NCBI GenBank assembly: GCA_944325895.1
Contig: CALVCA010000001.1
Coordinates: forward strand, 1-64,000
From: Candidatus Gastranaerophilales bacterium
GTDB lineage: Bacteria > Cyanobacteriota > Vampirovibrionia > Gastranaerophilales > Gastranaerophilaceae
Direction of reading: 5' to 3'
DNA length: 64,000 nucleotides
Under the pieces are notes generated by a model that was given only the letters and a program-made list of their open reading frames with translations, was not told the DNA's origin and did no database searches. Made by a program: the position numbers and the translations under genes. Below, piece after piece: positions 41,885-50,252 of this stretch (the stretch's first letter is position 1; each line of letters opens with the position of its first letter).

Positions 41885-43093
41885 ATGAATAATACCGCAT
41901 TAAAATATTCATGTTTATTCGGCGGCGGAGCAATCCGTGGTATTGCTTATGTAGGTGCGATTAAAGCAATGGAAGAAATCGGCATAAATTTAGGTACTCT
42001 CGCCGGTTCCTCTGTAGGTTCAATTGTTGCAGCACTGCTTGCAGTCGGATATAATGCAGAAGATTTAAAACGCATCTTTTTAGATGTAAATTTTGATTTA
42101 TTCAAAGATTTTCAATTTGGTTTAGGTCCCCAATTTGCTCTCAGCAAAGGGGAACTTTTTTTGGAGTGGGTAAGAGATTTAATAGAACAAAAATTTTACG
42201 GTGATAAATTTGTCAAAGGTAAAAATAAAGCTGTAACTTTTAAAGACATTGAACACAACTTGATAATAATTACAACAGATTTATCAAATTTTCAATGCAA
42301 AGAATTTTCAAAGTATGATACACCTGATTTTGAAATAGCCTCAGCAGTTCGAATTTCCTGCAGTATGCCGGGGCTTATGAAACCGGTTGAATATAATAAT
42401 ACTCTTTTAGTAGACGGTGATTTACAAAAAAGCATGCCCATGTGGCAATTGTCTGATAATTTTATAACTAATGATGAAAGAGTTTTAGAATTCAGACTGG
42501 AAGGTGATTTTGACGGTTCGGACAAAAATGCCTTAGATTATATGAATACAATATATACGTGTATTACAGCGATGAGTACGTCTTTTATTGTAAAAACTTT
42601 TGGTAATAAAGATAAATTTGATTATATAGTTTTAAACACGGGTGATGTTATTGTTGTAGACTTTAATTACCCGAGAGAAAAACGTGAAGACTTAATTAAC
42701 AGCGGCTACAGGCAAACGCTTGATTACTTTACAAAATCTCTCCCCTGCAAAAAACAAAAATTGCTTGAAACATACTATCGTATTAATAAAAAACTTAAAT
42801 TTATTGACAATTTAATAACTAACAGACAAATTATGAAGTCAAAAAACATGATTTGTGAATTATTTGTTGACCTGTGCGAAGATAAGGAATGTATTGATTT
42901 AACAATATACAACAACATAAAAGATTTCTATACAGAATTTAGCAAAAACATAAAATATCCTGCATTATTCGGCAAAATAACCTTGAAAAATGAAGCCGAA
43001 ATAAAAGATATGTTAAAAGATATTTTGCAAAAATTATACGACAAAATATATGAATTAGAATCATATATAGTAAAATTCCCATTTGACAATTAA
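41885..43093 (+). CDS. Patatin-like phospholipase
   Basis: 402 residues. LFGGGAIRGIAYVGAIKAM is the oxyanion loop, LAGSSVGSIVAALLA the GxSxG nucleophile elbow (Ser near residue 40), and LLVDGDLQKSMP the DG of the Ser-Asp dyad. A roughly 170-residue C-terminal helical part follows. It hydrolyses acyl chains from lipids at membranes. No signal peptide is seen. The ATG follows the HEAT-like stop without spacing. Confidence 0.9.
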   Translation: MNNTALKYSCLFGGGAIRGIAYVGAIKAMEEIGINLGTLAGSSVGSIVAALLAVGYNAEDLKRIFLDVNFDLFKDFQFGLGPQFALSKGELFLEWVRDLIEQKFYGDKFVKGKNKAVTFKDIEHNLIIITTDLSNFQCKEFSKYDTPDFEIASAVRISCSMPGLMKPVEYNNTLLVDGDLQKSMPMWQLSDNFITNDERVLEFRLEGDFDGSDKNALDYMNTIYTCITAMSTSFIVKTFGNKDKFDYIVLNTGDVIVVDFNYPREKREDLINSGYRQTLDYFTKSLPCKKQKLLETYYRINKKLKFIDNLITNRQIMKSKNMICELFVDLCEDKECIDLTIYNNIKDFYTEFSKNIKYPALFGKITLKNEAEIKDMLKDILQKLYDKIYELESYIVKFPFDN

Positions 43094-43111
43094 TTATATT
43101 TAAAGTATTAT
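43083..43111 (+). promoter_or_regulatory. Promoter of tRNA-Leu
   Basis: TTGACA (43083-43088) within the end of the patatin gene, 17-nt spacer, TATTAT (43106-43111); an overlapping TATAAT at 43109-43114 would give a 20-nt spacer. Confidence 0.65.
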
Positions 43112-43120
43112 AATACCGTT

Positions 43121-43207
43121 GCTCCAGTGGCGGAATCGGTAGACGCGTTGGACTTAAAATCCAATTGGGCGAATAACTCAGTGCCAGTTCAAGTCTGGCC
43201 TGGAGCA
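43121..43207 (+). tRNA. tRNA-Leu (anticodon TAA)
   Basis: 87 nt including the discriminator A. The acceptor GCTCCAG pairs with CTGGAGC; the D loop has AATCGGTAGA as in other tRNA-Leu; the anticodon stem TTGGA/TCCAA frames loop CTTAAAA with anticodon TAA; a long class II variable arm and a GTTCAAGTC T loop follow. CCA is not encoded. It reads UUA and UUG, the major Leu codons in this AT-rich genome. Confidence 0.95.
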
Positions 43208-43215
43208 AACTTTAA

Positions 43216-43238
43216 AAGAGGCTATCAGCCTCTTTTTT
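43216..43238. terminator. Terminator shared by tRNA-Leu and the csaB-like gene
   Basis: AGAGGCT/AGCCTCT stem with an ATC loop and T7 on the + strand, A4 on the other side. The csaB-like stop (TGA, 43225-43227) lies in the loop. Confidence 0.85.
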
Positions 43239-44250
43239 TATTAGATATAGCTTCATCAAATCCATGCCAATCAAAATATTTGCTCATTGCAAAATCAAAC
43301 AATTTATTCTCATTTAGACATTTTAAATTTTCAAAAATTAAATCAAAATCTTCATCCGCCTCCATGGAAATAAGCGGTATACCGGCTTCAAAAGCTAATT
43401 TTTCGACTTTAACATCATAATTAACCGCAACGGTTCTAATGCCCATTTTAACAGCCAAAAGAACAGCATGAAATCTCATTGCAATCATATATTCCAGTTG
43501 AGAAATTTCCTGAATAGTATTTTGCAGATTACCGGAAGAAATAATTTGAGTAGAAATTGACGGATTTAATTTTTGTAAAATAGTTTGAAATTTTTTACAC
43601 ACATCAAGATCAAAAGTATCTTGAAAAGAGAATATTTTAATTTTTTTATCAAAAAAATCTTTGACAATTTGGCGTGCAAGCTTATTCAACAAAGCGTCAT
43701 TAAGAGTTTTAAAACCTCTGAGTTGTACACCTATTACACCTTTATTATTAGACTTTTTAACATTTAAAGAGAAAATAGGATCACACAACAAATCCGATTG
43801 AATACCCCATTTAGCCAGCAAATCATGACTTTTGGCATCACGGACAGAAATATAATTACATTTTTTCAATAACATAGCAGTAAAGAATTTAGCTAAAATA
43901 TTTTTAATAGGTCCGATACCTTGAGCAAAAATAATAACATTTTTTTTATATCGTAAAGCCGTAAAAATTACCCAAAGGTAATAAATTAAGGACTTTATGC
44001 TTGTTACATCCTGCAAAAGACTGCCGCCACCTGAGATTAATAAATCAGACTGCTTAATAACACCTGAAACCTGATGAAAATCAAAAGAATTAACAGAATT
44101 TACAAAATAATTCATTGAAGTAGTTCTAGGATCAGCAGATAAAACAACAACTTCAAATCCGTTTTTTTTCAATCTGTCGGTCAAAAGAGCTAGAATAGCC
44201 TCATCACCGAAATTTCCAAAGCCGTAATAACCTGATACAACCGCCCTCAT
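43225..44250 (-). CDS. csaB: Polysaccharide pyruvyl transferase
   Basis: 341 residues. VVSGYYGFGNFGDEAILALL is the N-terminal GT-B-like motif, SDLLISGGGSLLQDVTS the conserved Gly loop, FAQGIGPI and CNYISVRDAKSHDLL, and MIAMRFHAVLLAVKMGI are typical of CsaB. It transfers pyruvate from PEP to a cell-wall polymer (often ManNAc), creating the ligand of SLH domains. It suggests pyruvylated polymer and perhaps S-layer-type anchoring in this organism. Immediately follows the kinase gene (no gap) in an eda-kinase-csaB operon. Confidence 0.92.
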   Translation of the reverse strand: MRAVVSGYYGFGNFGDEAILALLTDRLKKNGFEVVVLSADPRTTSMNYFVNSVNSFDFHQVSGVIKQSDLLISGGGSLLQDVTSIKSLIYYLWVIFTALRYKKNVIIFAQGIGPIKNILAKFFTAMLLKKCNYISVRDAKSHDLLAKWGIQSDLLCDPIFSLNVKKSNNKGVIGVQLRGFKTLNDALLNKLARQIVKDFFDKKIKIFSFQDTFDLDVCKKFQTILQKLNPSISTQIISSGNLQNTIQEISQLEYMIAMRFHAVLLAVKMGIRTVAVNYDVKVEKLAFEAGIPLISMEADEDFDLIFENLKCLNENKLFDFAMSKYFDWHGFDEAISNKKRG

Positions 44251-45189
44251 TTAAGCTCCTTTAAAAACAGAATAAACCTGATCATGATAAGGAATTGATT
44301 TAATAGCACCTATACCTTGAGCCTGCATACCTGCAACAATTGATGCAAGCCGTGCTGCTTCGACAGCCGTACAGCCGTGCGTAATTCCGTGCAAAAATCC
44401 GCCGTTAAAAGCATCCCCAGAACAGGTTGTATCACACACATCCAACGTATAAAACTCGATAAAATTAACAGAACCTTTATAACCCAAATAGTACCCTTTA
44501 TCCGCACCGGATTTAACAACAACAATACTGACACCTTTATCCCATAAATACTTTATTGCCGCATCAACAGATTCAATTCCCAAAATTTCAAGGTCGTGTT
44601 TTGCACTTAAAAACAATATATCAACTTCCGCAACAATATCATCAAAAAATTCACGGGCATCATCTAAAGAAAATACCGTAGATGTAAAATTAGGGTCATA
44701 AGCCGTCAAAATATTAGCAGAATGAGCGATTTCAAAGCTTTTTTTGACAACTTCCCTTGCCGAAATAGAAAGCGATTGAGTTATACCAGTAGAATATACG
44801 ATTTTTGAATTTTTAATATATTCCGGATCAATATCTGCCAAAGAAAGTTTCGAAGGGGCAGTTTTTTTACGGTAATAAGCAAATTCTTTGTGATTAATAT
44901 CAGTCCTCGCAATCAAATACAAACCGTTTTTTTCATCGGCTGATGACACATGCGAAACCTCTAATCCTTCAGCTTTCCAACCGTCAAATAAAAAATCTTT
45001 AAACGCATCATTGCCTAATTTCGTAACAAAACCGACTTTTGAACCGAGTCGAACAGCAGCAACCGCCGTAGACAAAACATCACCGCCAAAATATTTATAA
45101 AGACAGCTGGCATTTTTTAACGTTTCATCGGCAGATAATTCTACCAAGCCCTCACCGATTGCAATAATATCAAGTTTATTGTTTTCCAT
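44251..45189 (-). CDS. PfkB-family sugar kinase, probably 2-keto-3-deoxygluconate kinase
   Basis: 312 residues. IIAIGEGLVELSAD, YFGGDVLSTAVAAVRLGSKVGFVTKLGNDAF and the C-terminal DTTCSGDAFNGGFLHGI with the catalytic Asp define PfkB (the usual GAGD is CSGD here). Eight nt from a KDPG-aldolase gene, the natural partner is 2-keto-3-deoxygluconate, which the kinase would phosphorylate to KDPG. The substrate is inferred from context. Confidence 0.85.
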   Translation of the reverse strand: MENNKLDIIAIGEGLVELSADETLKNASCLYKYFGGDVLSTAVAAVRLGSKVGFVTKLGNDAFKDFLFDGWKAEGLEVSHVSSADEKNGLYLIARTDINHKEFAYYRKKTAPSKLSLADIDPEYIKNSKIVYSTGITQSLSISAREVVKKSFEIAHSANILTAYDPNFTSTVFSLDDAREFFDDIVAEVDILFLSAKHDLEILGIESVDAAIKYLWDKGVSIVVVKSGADKGYYLGYKGSVNFIEFYTLDVCDTTCSGDAFNGGFLHGITHGCTAVEAARLASIVAGMQAQGIGAIKSIPYHDQVYSVFKGA

Positions 45190-45197
45190 AAAATACC

Positions 45198-45800
45198 TTA
45201 CAGTTCAGATAAAGTTTTTTCAATACGCTCCCGGACAGCCGAAAGAGAATAACCTTCAAATAAATCTCTGCCAATGCCGACAGCAACTGCACCTGTTTGA
45301 ATATATTTTTTCACCTCAGATAATTTAACATTGCCTTGAGGAATAATATTTAAAAAAGGCATGGGTCTTAACAAATCTTCAACATACAAAGGTCCGCCAA
45401 TAGCAGTAATCGGATATATTTTTACCAACGGAATACGTGCTTTCCATGCGTTATAAGCTTCATTTGCAGAAGACGTGCCGGCAATAAAAGGAATACGCTT
45501 ATCCTTTGAAAGTTTAACCAAATTCATGTGAAATATCGGTGAAGAAAGATAACTTGCACCGGATAAAATTGCCGCTTCCGCCTGCATTGAAGTAATAATC
45601 CCTCCTGCACATATTTTGGCATGCTTGGAAACTTCTTTTATAGCACTATAAATAGAAGAATTCACCACATTAACTTCCATAATTTCAAGTCCGCTTTTAA
45701 CTGCTGTTTCAACTGTTTCAACTACAGTTTCGGGATCTGAGCTTCTTATAATAGGAAATATTTTTTGTTTAGATAATTCTTTAATTAAATTTTCGTTCAT
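45198..45800 (-). CDS. eda: 2-keto-3-deoxy-6-phosphogluconate/4-hydroxy-2-oxoglutarate aldolase
   Basis: 200 residues of TIM-barrel aldolase. FPIIRSSDPETV, GLEIMEVNVVN (active Glu), ICAGGIITSMQAEAAILSGASYLSSP, and VKIYPITAIGGPLYV with the Schiff-base Lys match Eda. The Arg and Thr common in E. coli Eda (LRT, GAGTV) are replaced, so substrate preference may differ. It splits KDPG into pyruvate and glyceraldehyde-3-P. First gene of the operon with the kinase and csaB; the released pyruvate is not the direct donor for CsaB (PEP is), so the link with csaB may be only positional. Confidence 0.88.
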   Translation of the reverse strand: MNENLIKELSKQKIFPIIRSSDPETVVETVETAVKSGLEIMEVNVVNSSIYSAIKEVSKHAKICAGGIITSMQAEAAILSGASYLSSPIFHMNLVKLSKDKRIPFIAGTSSANEAYNAWKARIPLVKIYPITAIGGPLYVEDLLRPMPFLNIIPQGNVKLSEVKKYIQTGAVAVGIGRDLFEGYSLSAVRERIEKTLSEL

Positions 45801-45853
45801 ACACTATCCCTTTTTCAAAATTTATTATATCATAAAAATTATAGGGAAATTAA

Positions 45854-47800
45854 ATGAAAGTATTTAAACAAAAAACATTTTTTATAAAGTCACTATTAAT
45901 ACATATATTTTTATCAGTAATAATAGTGCTGTTGTCATGGCAATTTTTTGAGCCGGCTGTTTACAACTTAATGCAAGAGTGGTTTGTAGCAAGAAATCCG
46001 GGCAGTGATGAAATTGTGCTTATAGTAATTGATGACAAATCCACAGAACAATACAGATGGCCCTGGCAGCGATATTTATATGCCGAAATATTTGAGTATT
46101 TAAACGACTATTCAAAGCCCAAAATAATAGGATTTGATGCAATACTCGCAACATTAGACAAAGATAATCCAAAATCCGATACATATTTTTTTAATACCGT
46201 TAACAGAATAAAAAATTTGGTTGTAGGCTTTAGCCCGCTTATTAGCAGCACAGAGCCTGACAATGAAAAGATTTCTTACTTTAAAAAATTTAATAATAAG
46301 TTTGCGGTAAATATAGATGACAGACGGACAAAAGATAAATATGACAGATTTAACGATATATCACCGTTTCCTGATGCATATTTTAACGCAGTGAAATATA
46401 CGGGTTCGGTTAACACAACCCAAAATTCAAACGGTTACGTAACTCTTTGCGATCAAATTATTACTCTTGATAAAGAACTTTACCCTTCGCTTTCATTAAG
46501 AATGTACATGCTTTTGAATAATACGGGCACACTGACCTTGACGGACAAAAATATAATTGTGGATGAAACAAATCTAAAAATTCCTACTATAAATACCTAT
46601 AGTGCCGTACAAAATTTTGTACATTTTTACAGTCTTTATCCAAATACTGAATACACACATAAAAAATATTCGGCTGTGGACATAATCAACTCGCTGCAAA
46701 ACATAAAACAAGGTAAAAAGCCCATTATTTCGCCTGAAGAATTTAAAGATAAAATAGTTTTGGTCGGTGCAAATGCAAAATCAGCAGCAATGGGACTGGA
46801 AGATGTATTGCCGACACCGATTTTACAAAAGCATCCCGGTGTAGATATTCAGGCAACATATTTAGATAATTTAATAAATAAACAATTCGTAAAACAAACC
46901 AGCCTTACCTTCGATTTGTTTATAATAGTTTTATTGACTGCCGTTGTATTTGCACTAATTATAAATTTAACTTTTCTGCAATCAATTATAACTTTAATTT
47001 TAATTGCGGCAGTATATTTTATATTCACCATAATATGTTTTATGAATAACATAGCTCCAAACGTAATAACACCGCTTGCAATACAACTTATTACAATGAT
47101 ATTCGGCTACTCATACCGGTTTATCCTGGAGGGCAGAAACAAAGAAAAAATTAAACAGGCAATGGGTAAATACATATCACAAGATATTATGCAAAATGTC
47201 GTAAAAAACATTGATGACATTAAATTAGGCGGGAAAAAAGCGGTAGTAACCGTACTATTTGCAGATATAAGAGGTTTTACAAGCATTAGCGAGAAATTGA
47301 CAGCAGAAGAAGTTTCCGTAATATTAAATGAATATTTCACCGAAATTGAACCTATAATAACAAAATACAACGGTGTAATAAATAAATTTATCGGCGATGC
47401 AGTTATGGCAATTTTCGGCGAGCCGATTCAAGATTTAAATCACGCAAAAAATGCTGTTTTATGTGCCAATGAAATATTGAAAAAAGTAGATGAATTGCGT
47501 GATAAATGGATTTTTGAAGGAAAACCAAAAATAGAAATCGGTATAGGAATAAATACAGGAGAAGCATTTGTAGGCAACATAGGTTCGGAAAAACGTTTGG
47601 AATATACCGTCATAGGCGACATGGTAAATTTGGCAAGCCGTATAGAAAGTTACAACAAAGTTTATAAAACAAACTTTTTAATAAGCAGTTCAACATATTC
47701 ATACGTTAGTAATATTGCGGACGTAATAAAAATAAGCGAAGTAACAATCCGCGGTAAATCAAAAAAAATGGATATATATGAAGTTTTGAGGCTTACATAA
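45854..47800 (+). CDS. CHASE2-domain adenylate/guanylate cyclase
   Basis: 648 residues with AGGGAAA upstream. A signal-anchor helix (about 11-30), an extracytoplasmic CHASE2 domain (about 45-345; IVLIVIDDKSTEQYRWPWQR, IGFDAIL), three membrane helices (about 352-420) and a class III cyclase (about 445-648): VLFADIRGFTSISEKL with the first metal Asp, GDAVMAIFGEP with the second, and YTVIGDMVNLASRIES with the transition-state Asn/Arg. It makes cAMP (or cGMP) in response to an external signal. Abuts the recG start. Confidence 0.93.
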   Translation: MKVFKQKTFFIKSLLIHIFLSVIIVLLSWQFFEPAVYNLMQEWFVARNPGSDEIVLIVIDDKSTEQYRWPWQRYLYAEIFEYLNDYSKPKIIGFDAILATLDKDNPKSDTYFFNTVNRIKNLVVGFSPLISSTEPDNEKISYFKKFNNKFAVNIDDRRTKDKYDRFNDISPFPDAYFNAVKYTGSVNTTQNSNGYVTLCDQIITLDKELYPSLSLRMYMLLNNTGTLTLTDKNIIVDETNLKIPTINTYSAVQNFVHFYSLYPNTEYTHKKYSAVDIINSLQNIKQGKKPIISPEEFKDKIVLVGANAKSAAMGLEDVLPTPILQKHPGVDIQATYLDNLINKQFVKQTSLTFDLFIIVLLTAVVFALIINLTFLQSIITLILIAAVYFIFTIICFMNNIAPNVITPLAIQLITMIFGYSYRFILEGRNKEKIKQAMGKYISQDIMQNVVKNIDDIKLGGKKAVVTVLFADIRGFTSISEKLTAEEVSVILNEYFTEIEPIITKYNGVINKFIGDAVMAIFGEPIQDLNHAKNAVLCANEILKKVDELRDKWIFEGKPKIEIGIGINTGEAFVGNIGSEKRLEYTVIGDMVNLASRIESYNKVYKTNFLISSSTYSYVSNIADVIKISEVTIRGKSKKMDIYEVLRLT

Positions 47801-50152
47801 TTGGATAATTTAGAAAAAATTAAAAAAGCCATAGATATTGAAATTCAATACCGTTATATAGATATACACGGCAGAAAAGAAACATTTTCGCAATTCATAA
47901 AAAAAGAAGCATTAAAAAATTACAGGGCATCTAAAAAAGCCGTTAAATGGGCAATACTGGCAGAAATATTTGATCAATATCCTTATGTTTCCGTACCTGA
48001 CAGGCAGCTGGCAATAGAAAGACTTATCAAAGCAATACAATCTGAAATAAAGACGCCTGATACACCCAAATTACCGGCAGACCAAACAAATGTAATGTTC
48101 ATAAAAGGTGTTGGGCCTAAAGTTTCAAATAAATTAAACAAACTCGGGATTTTTACTGCACAAGATTTGATAATGTATTTTCCGAGAAAACACATTGACT
48201 ATTCTTCAAGAACATTAATAAAAAATTTGAAAGAAGGTGTAAATACAACTATTTTCGGGGTTATCAAATCTGTATCAGCATTTAACTCAAAAAATAATTT
48301 AGCCGTAATAAAAGTAACAATTTCAGATGAAAGCGGCAGATTGGAGTTGAGTTTTTTCCAGGCTAATAGTAATCGTTTTATGCTTGAAAGAATAAAAGCA
48401 AGGTTTCCGAAAAATGCAGGAATAATGGTTTCAGGCACCGTAAAAATGAACAATTATTCACACAAACTCACAATTGACAGACCTGAATATTCAATAATGA
48501 CCGGTGAATTTTTCGAAAACCAAAGCCTGAATTTAGGCAGAATAGTTCCGATTTACACGGTATGCGAAGATTTGAATATAAAAGCATTGCGTAAAGCAAT
48601 TTTCAACGCAATTGAAGTTTATAAAGACGAAATAATAAACGTAATTCCCGATGAGATAGGAACACGGCTCGGACTTTTGGATAAAAAAATTGCAGTTGAA
48701 CAAATCCATTTTCCAAAAGACATTGAAACACTTGAAAGAGCACGTTTTTCGCTGATTTTTGAAGAATTATTTATTGTACAATTAAAATTATTAAGATTAC
48801 GTGAAAATACGGCAAAAAACCTGCCCTCCATTGCTTTAAATATAAAAAAAGACGGGCTTGTTCAAAAATTTATTGACAATCTTCCTTTTGAATTAACAAA
48901 AGGGCAAAAAGACGCTGTAAATGAAATTTTAAATGACCTGCATTCAACAACCCCGATGCAAAGACTTTTACAGGGAGATGTCGGCAGCGGGAAAACCGTG
49001 GTGGCTACGATTATGCTATTAGCCGCAGTAGAAAACGGATATCAAGGAGCCATAATGGCACCAACAGAAATTCTTGCTCAACAGCACTATAACAACATGA
49101 TACAGTGGCTTACCCCATTAGGATTAAGCGTAGGACTATTTTTGGGAAGCCAAGGGAAAAAAATAAGAACAAAATACGAAACGGAATTAAGAAACGGTCA
49201 AATGAATATAGCTGTAGGTACACATGCATTAATTCAAGAGAATATTGAATTTGCAAATCTCGGGGCAATAGTTGTGGATGAACAACACAGGTTCGGAGTA
49301 AAACAACGAAACATTTTAAAACAAAAATCACAAAATCCGCAGATGCTTACAATGACAGCAACTCCTATCCCGAGAACGCTTGCATTGACGGTACACGGCG
49401 ATTTGGATTTAACCGTAATTAACGAATTACCAAAAGGCAGACTGCCTATAAAGACTGTCCTTACAAGCTCGCACAAAGAAGTATGGAATTTAATAAGAAG
49501 GGAAGTAAATAACGGCAGACAAGCATACATTGTATACCCACTGATTGATGAAAGTGAAACACTTTCTGCAAAAGCAGCCACTATTGAGGCAGAGAAGCTG
49601 CAATCCGATGTTTTTCCCGAATTTAGGATAGGGCTGTTACACGGTAAGCTTAAAAATGATGAAAAAGAGCAGGTAATGGCGGATTTTAAAAATAAAAAAT
49701 ACGATATACTTGTTTCAACAACAGTAGTAGAGGTAGGTGTAGATGTAGCAAATGCAACCGTAATGGTTATAGAAAATGCGGAACGCTTCGGATTATCGCA
49801 GTTACACCAATTAAGAGGAAGAGTCGGAAGAAGTGAACTTCAATCTTATTGTGTTTTAGTAAGTTCATCCCGTTCGCAGGAAACACGTGAACGGCTTAAT
49901 ATAATGACACAGACAAATGACGGTTTTGTTATAGCTGAAAAAGATTTGCAATTAAGAGGTCCCGGCGAATTTTTAGGGACACGACAAAGCGGATTGCCTG
50001 ATTTGATTATTTCAGATATAGTGCGTGATGCAAAAATTTTGGAATTGGCACGCACTGAAGCCTTAGACTTTTTAAAAACACATGACATAAATGATTTCCC
50101 TGCACTAAAAAATGCGACATCGCTTGAATTACTAACAGGACTTGATATATAA
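47801..50152 (+). CDS. recG: ATP-dependent DNA helicase RecG
   Basis: 783 residues, TTG start directly after the cyclase stop. The N-terminus (1-90) is the extra helical RecG_N region; FIKGVGPKVSNKL starts the wedge, with an OB fold at about 145-240. QGDVGSGKTVVATIMLL (motif I), VVDEQHRFGVKQR (DExH), TATPIPRTLALT, LLHGKLKNDEKEQVM, TTVVEVGVDVANATVM and QLHQLRGRVGR complete the helicase. It remodels stalled replication forks and Holliday junctions. Confidence 0.95.
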   Translation: MDNLEKIKKAIDIEIQYRYIDIHGRKETFSQFIKKEALKNYRASKKAVKWAILAEIFDQYPYVSVPDRQLAIERLIKAIQSEIKTPDTPKLPADQTNVMFIKGVGPKVSNKLNKLGIFTAQDLIMYFPRKHIDYSSRTLIKNLKEGVNTTIFGVIKSVSAFNSKNNLAVIKVTISDESGRLELSFFQANSNRFMLERIKARFPKNAGIMVSGTVKMNNYSHKLTIDRPEYSIMTGEFFENQSLNLGRIVPIYTVCEDLNIKALRKAIFNAIEVYKDEIINVIPDEIGTRLGLLDKKIAVEQIHFPKDIETLERARFSLIFEELFIVQLKLLRLRENTAKNLPSIALNIKKDGLVQKFIDNLPFELTKGQKDAVNEILNDLHSTTPMQRLLQGDVGSGKTVVATIMLLAAVENGYQGAIMAPTEILAQQHYNNMIQWLTPLGLSVGLFLGSQGKKIRTKYETELRNGQMNIAVGTHALIQENIEFANLGAIVVDEQHRFGVKQRNILKQKSQNPQMLTMTATPIPRTLALTVHGDLDLTVINELPKGRLPIKTVLTSSHKEVWNLIRREVNNGRQAYIVYPLIDESETLSAKAATIEAEKLQSDVFPEFRIGLLHGKLKNDEKEQVMADFKNKKYDILVSTTVVEVGVDVANATVMVIENAERFGLSQLHQLRGRVGRSELQSYCVLVSSSRSQETRERLNIMTQTNDGFVIAEKDLQLRGPGEFLGTRQSGLPDLIISDIVRDAKILELARTEALDFLKTHDINDFPALKNATSLELLTGLDI

Positions 50153-50160
50153 TAAAAGTT

Positions 50161-50188
50161 TTGTGATTTTTTATGTTTAGGATATAAT
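50161..50188 (+). promoter_or_regulatory. Promoter of pnp
   Basis: TTGTGA (50161-50166), 16-nt spacer, TATAAT (50183-50188). It leaves a leader of about 58 nt containing a GCGTT/AACGC hairpin (50222-50238) just before the ribosome site, which might serve PNPase self-control. Confidence 0.7.
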
Positions 50189-50252
50189 TAACTTGATAAA
50201 AGAAGTGTATAACTATAAAAAGCGTTTAGAAAGAACGCAGGAAAGGACAATT

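Noticed and set aside
44251-45800. Complete Entner-Doudoroff operon
   Set aside because: Only the aldolase and a probable KDG kinase are present; no phosphogluconate dehydratase gene is in the window.
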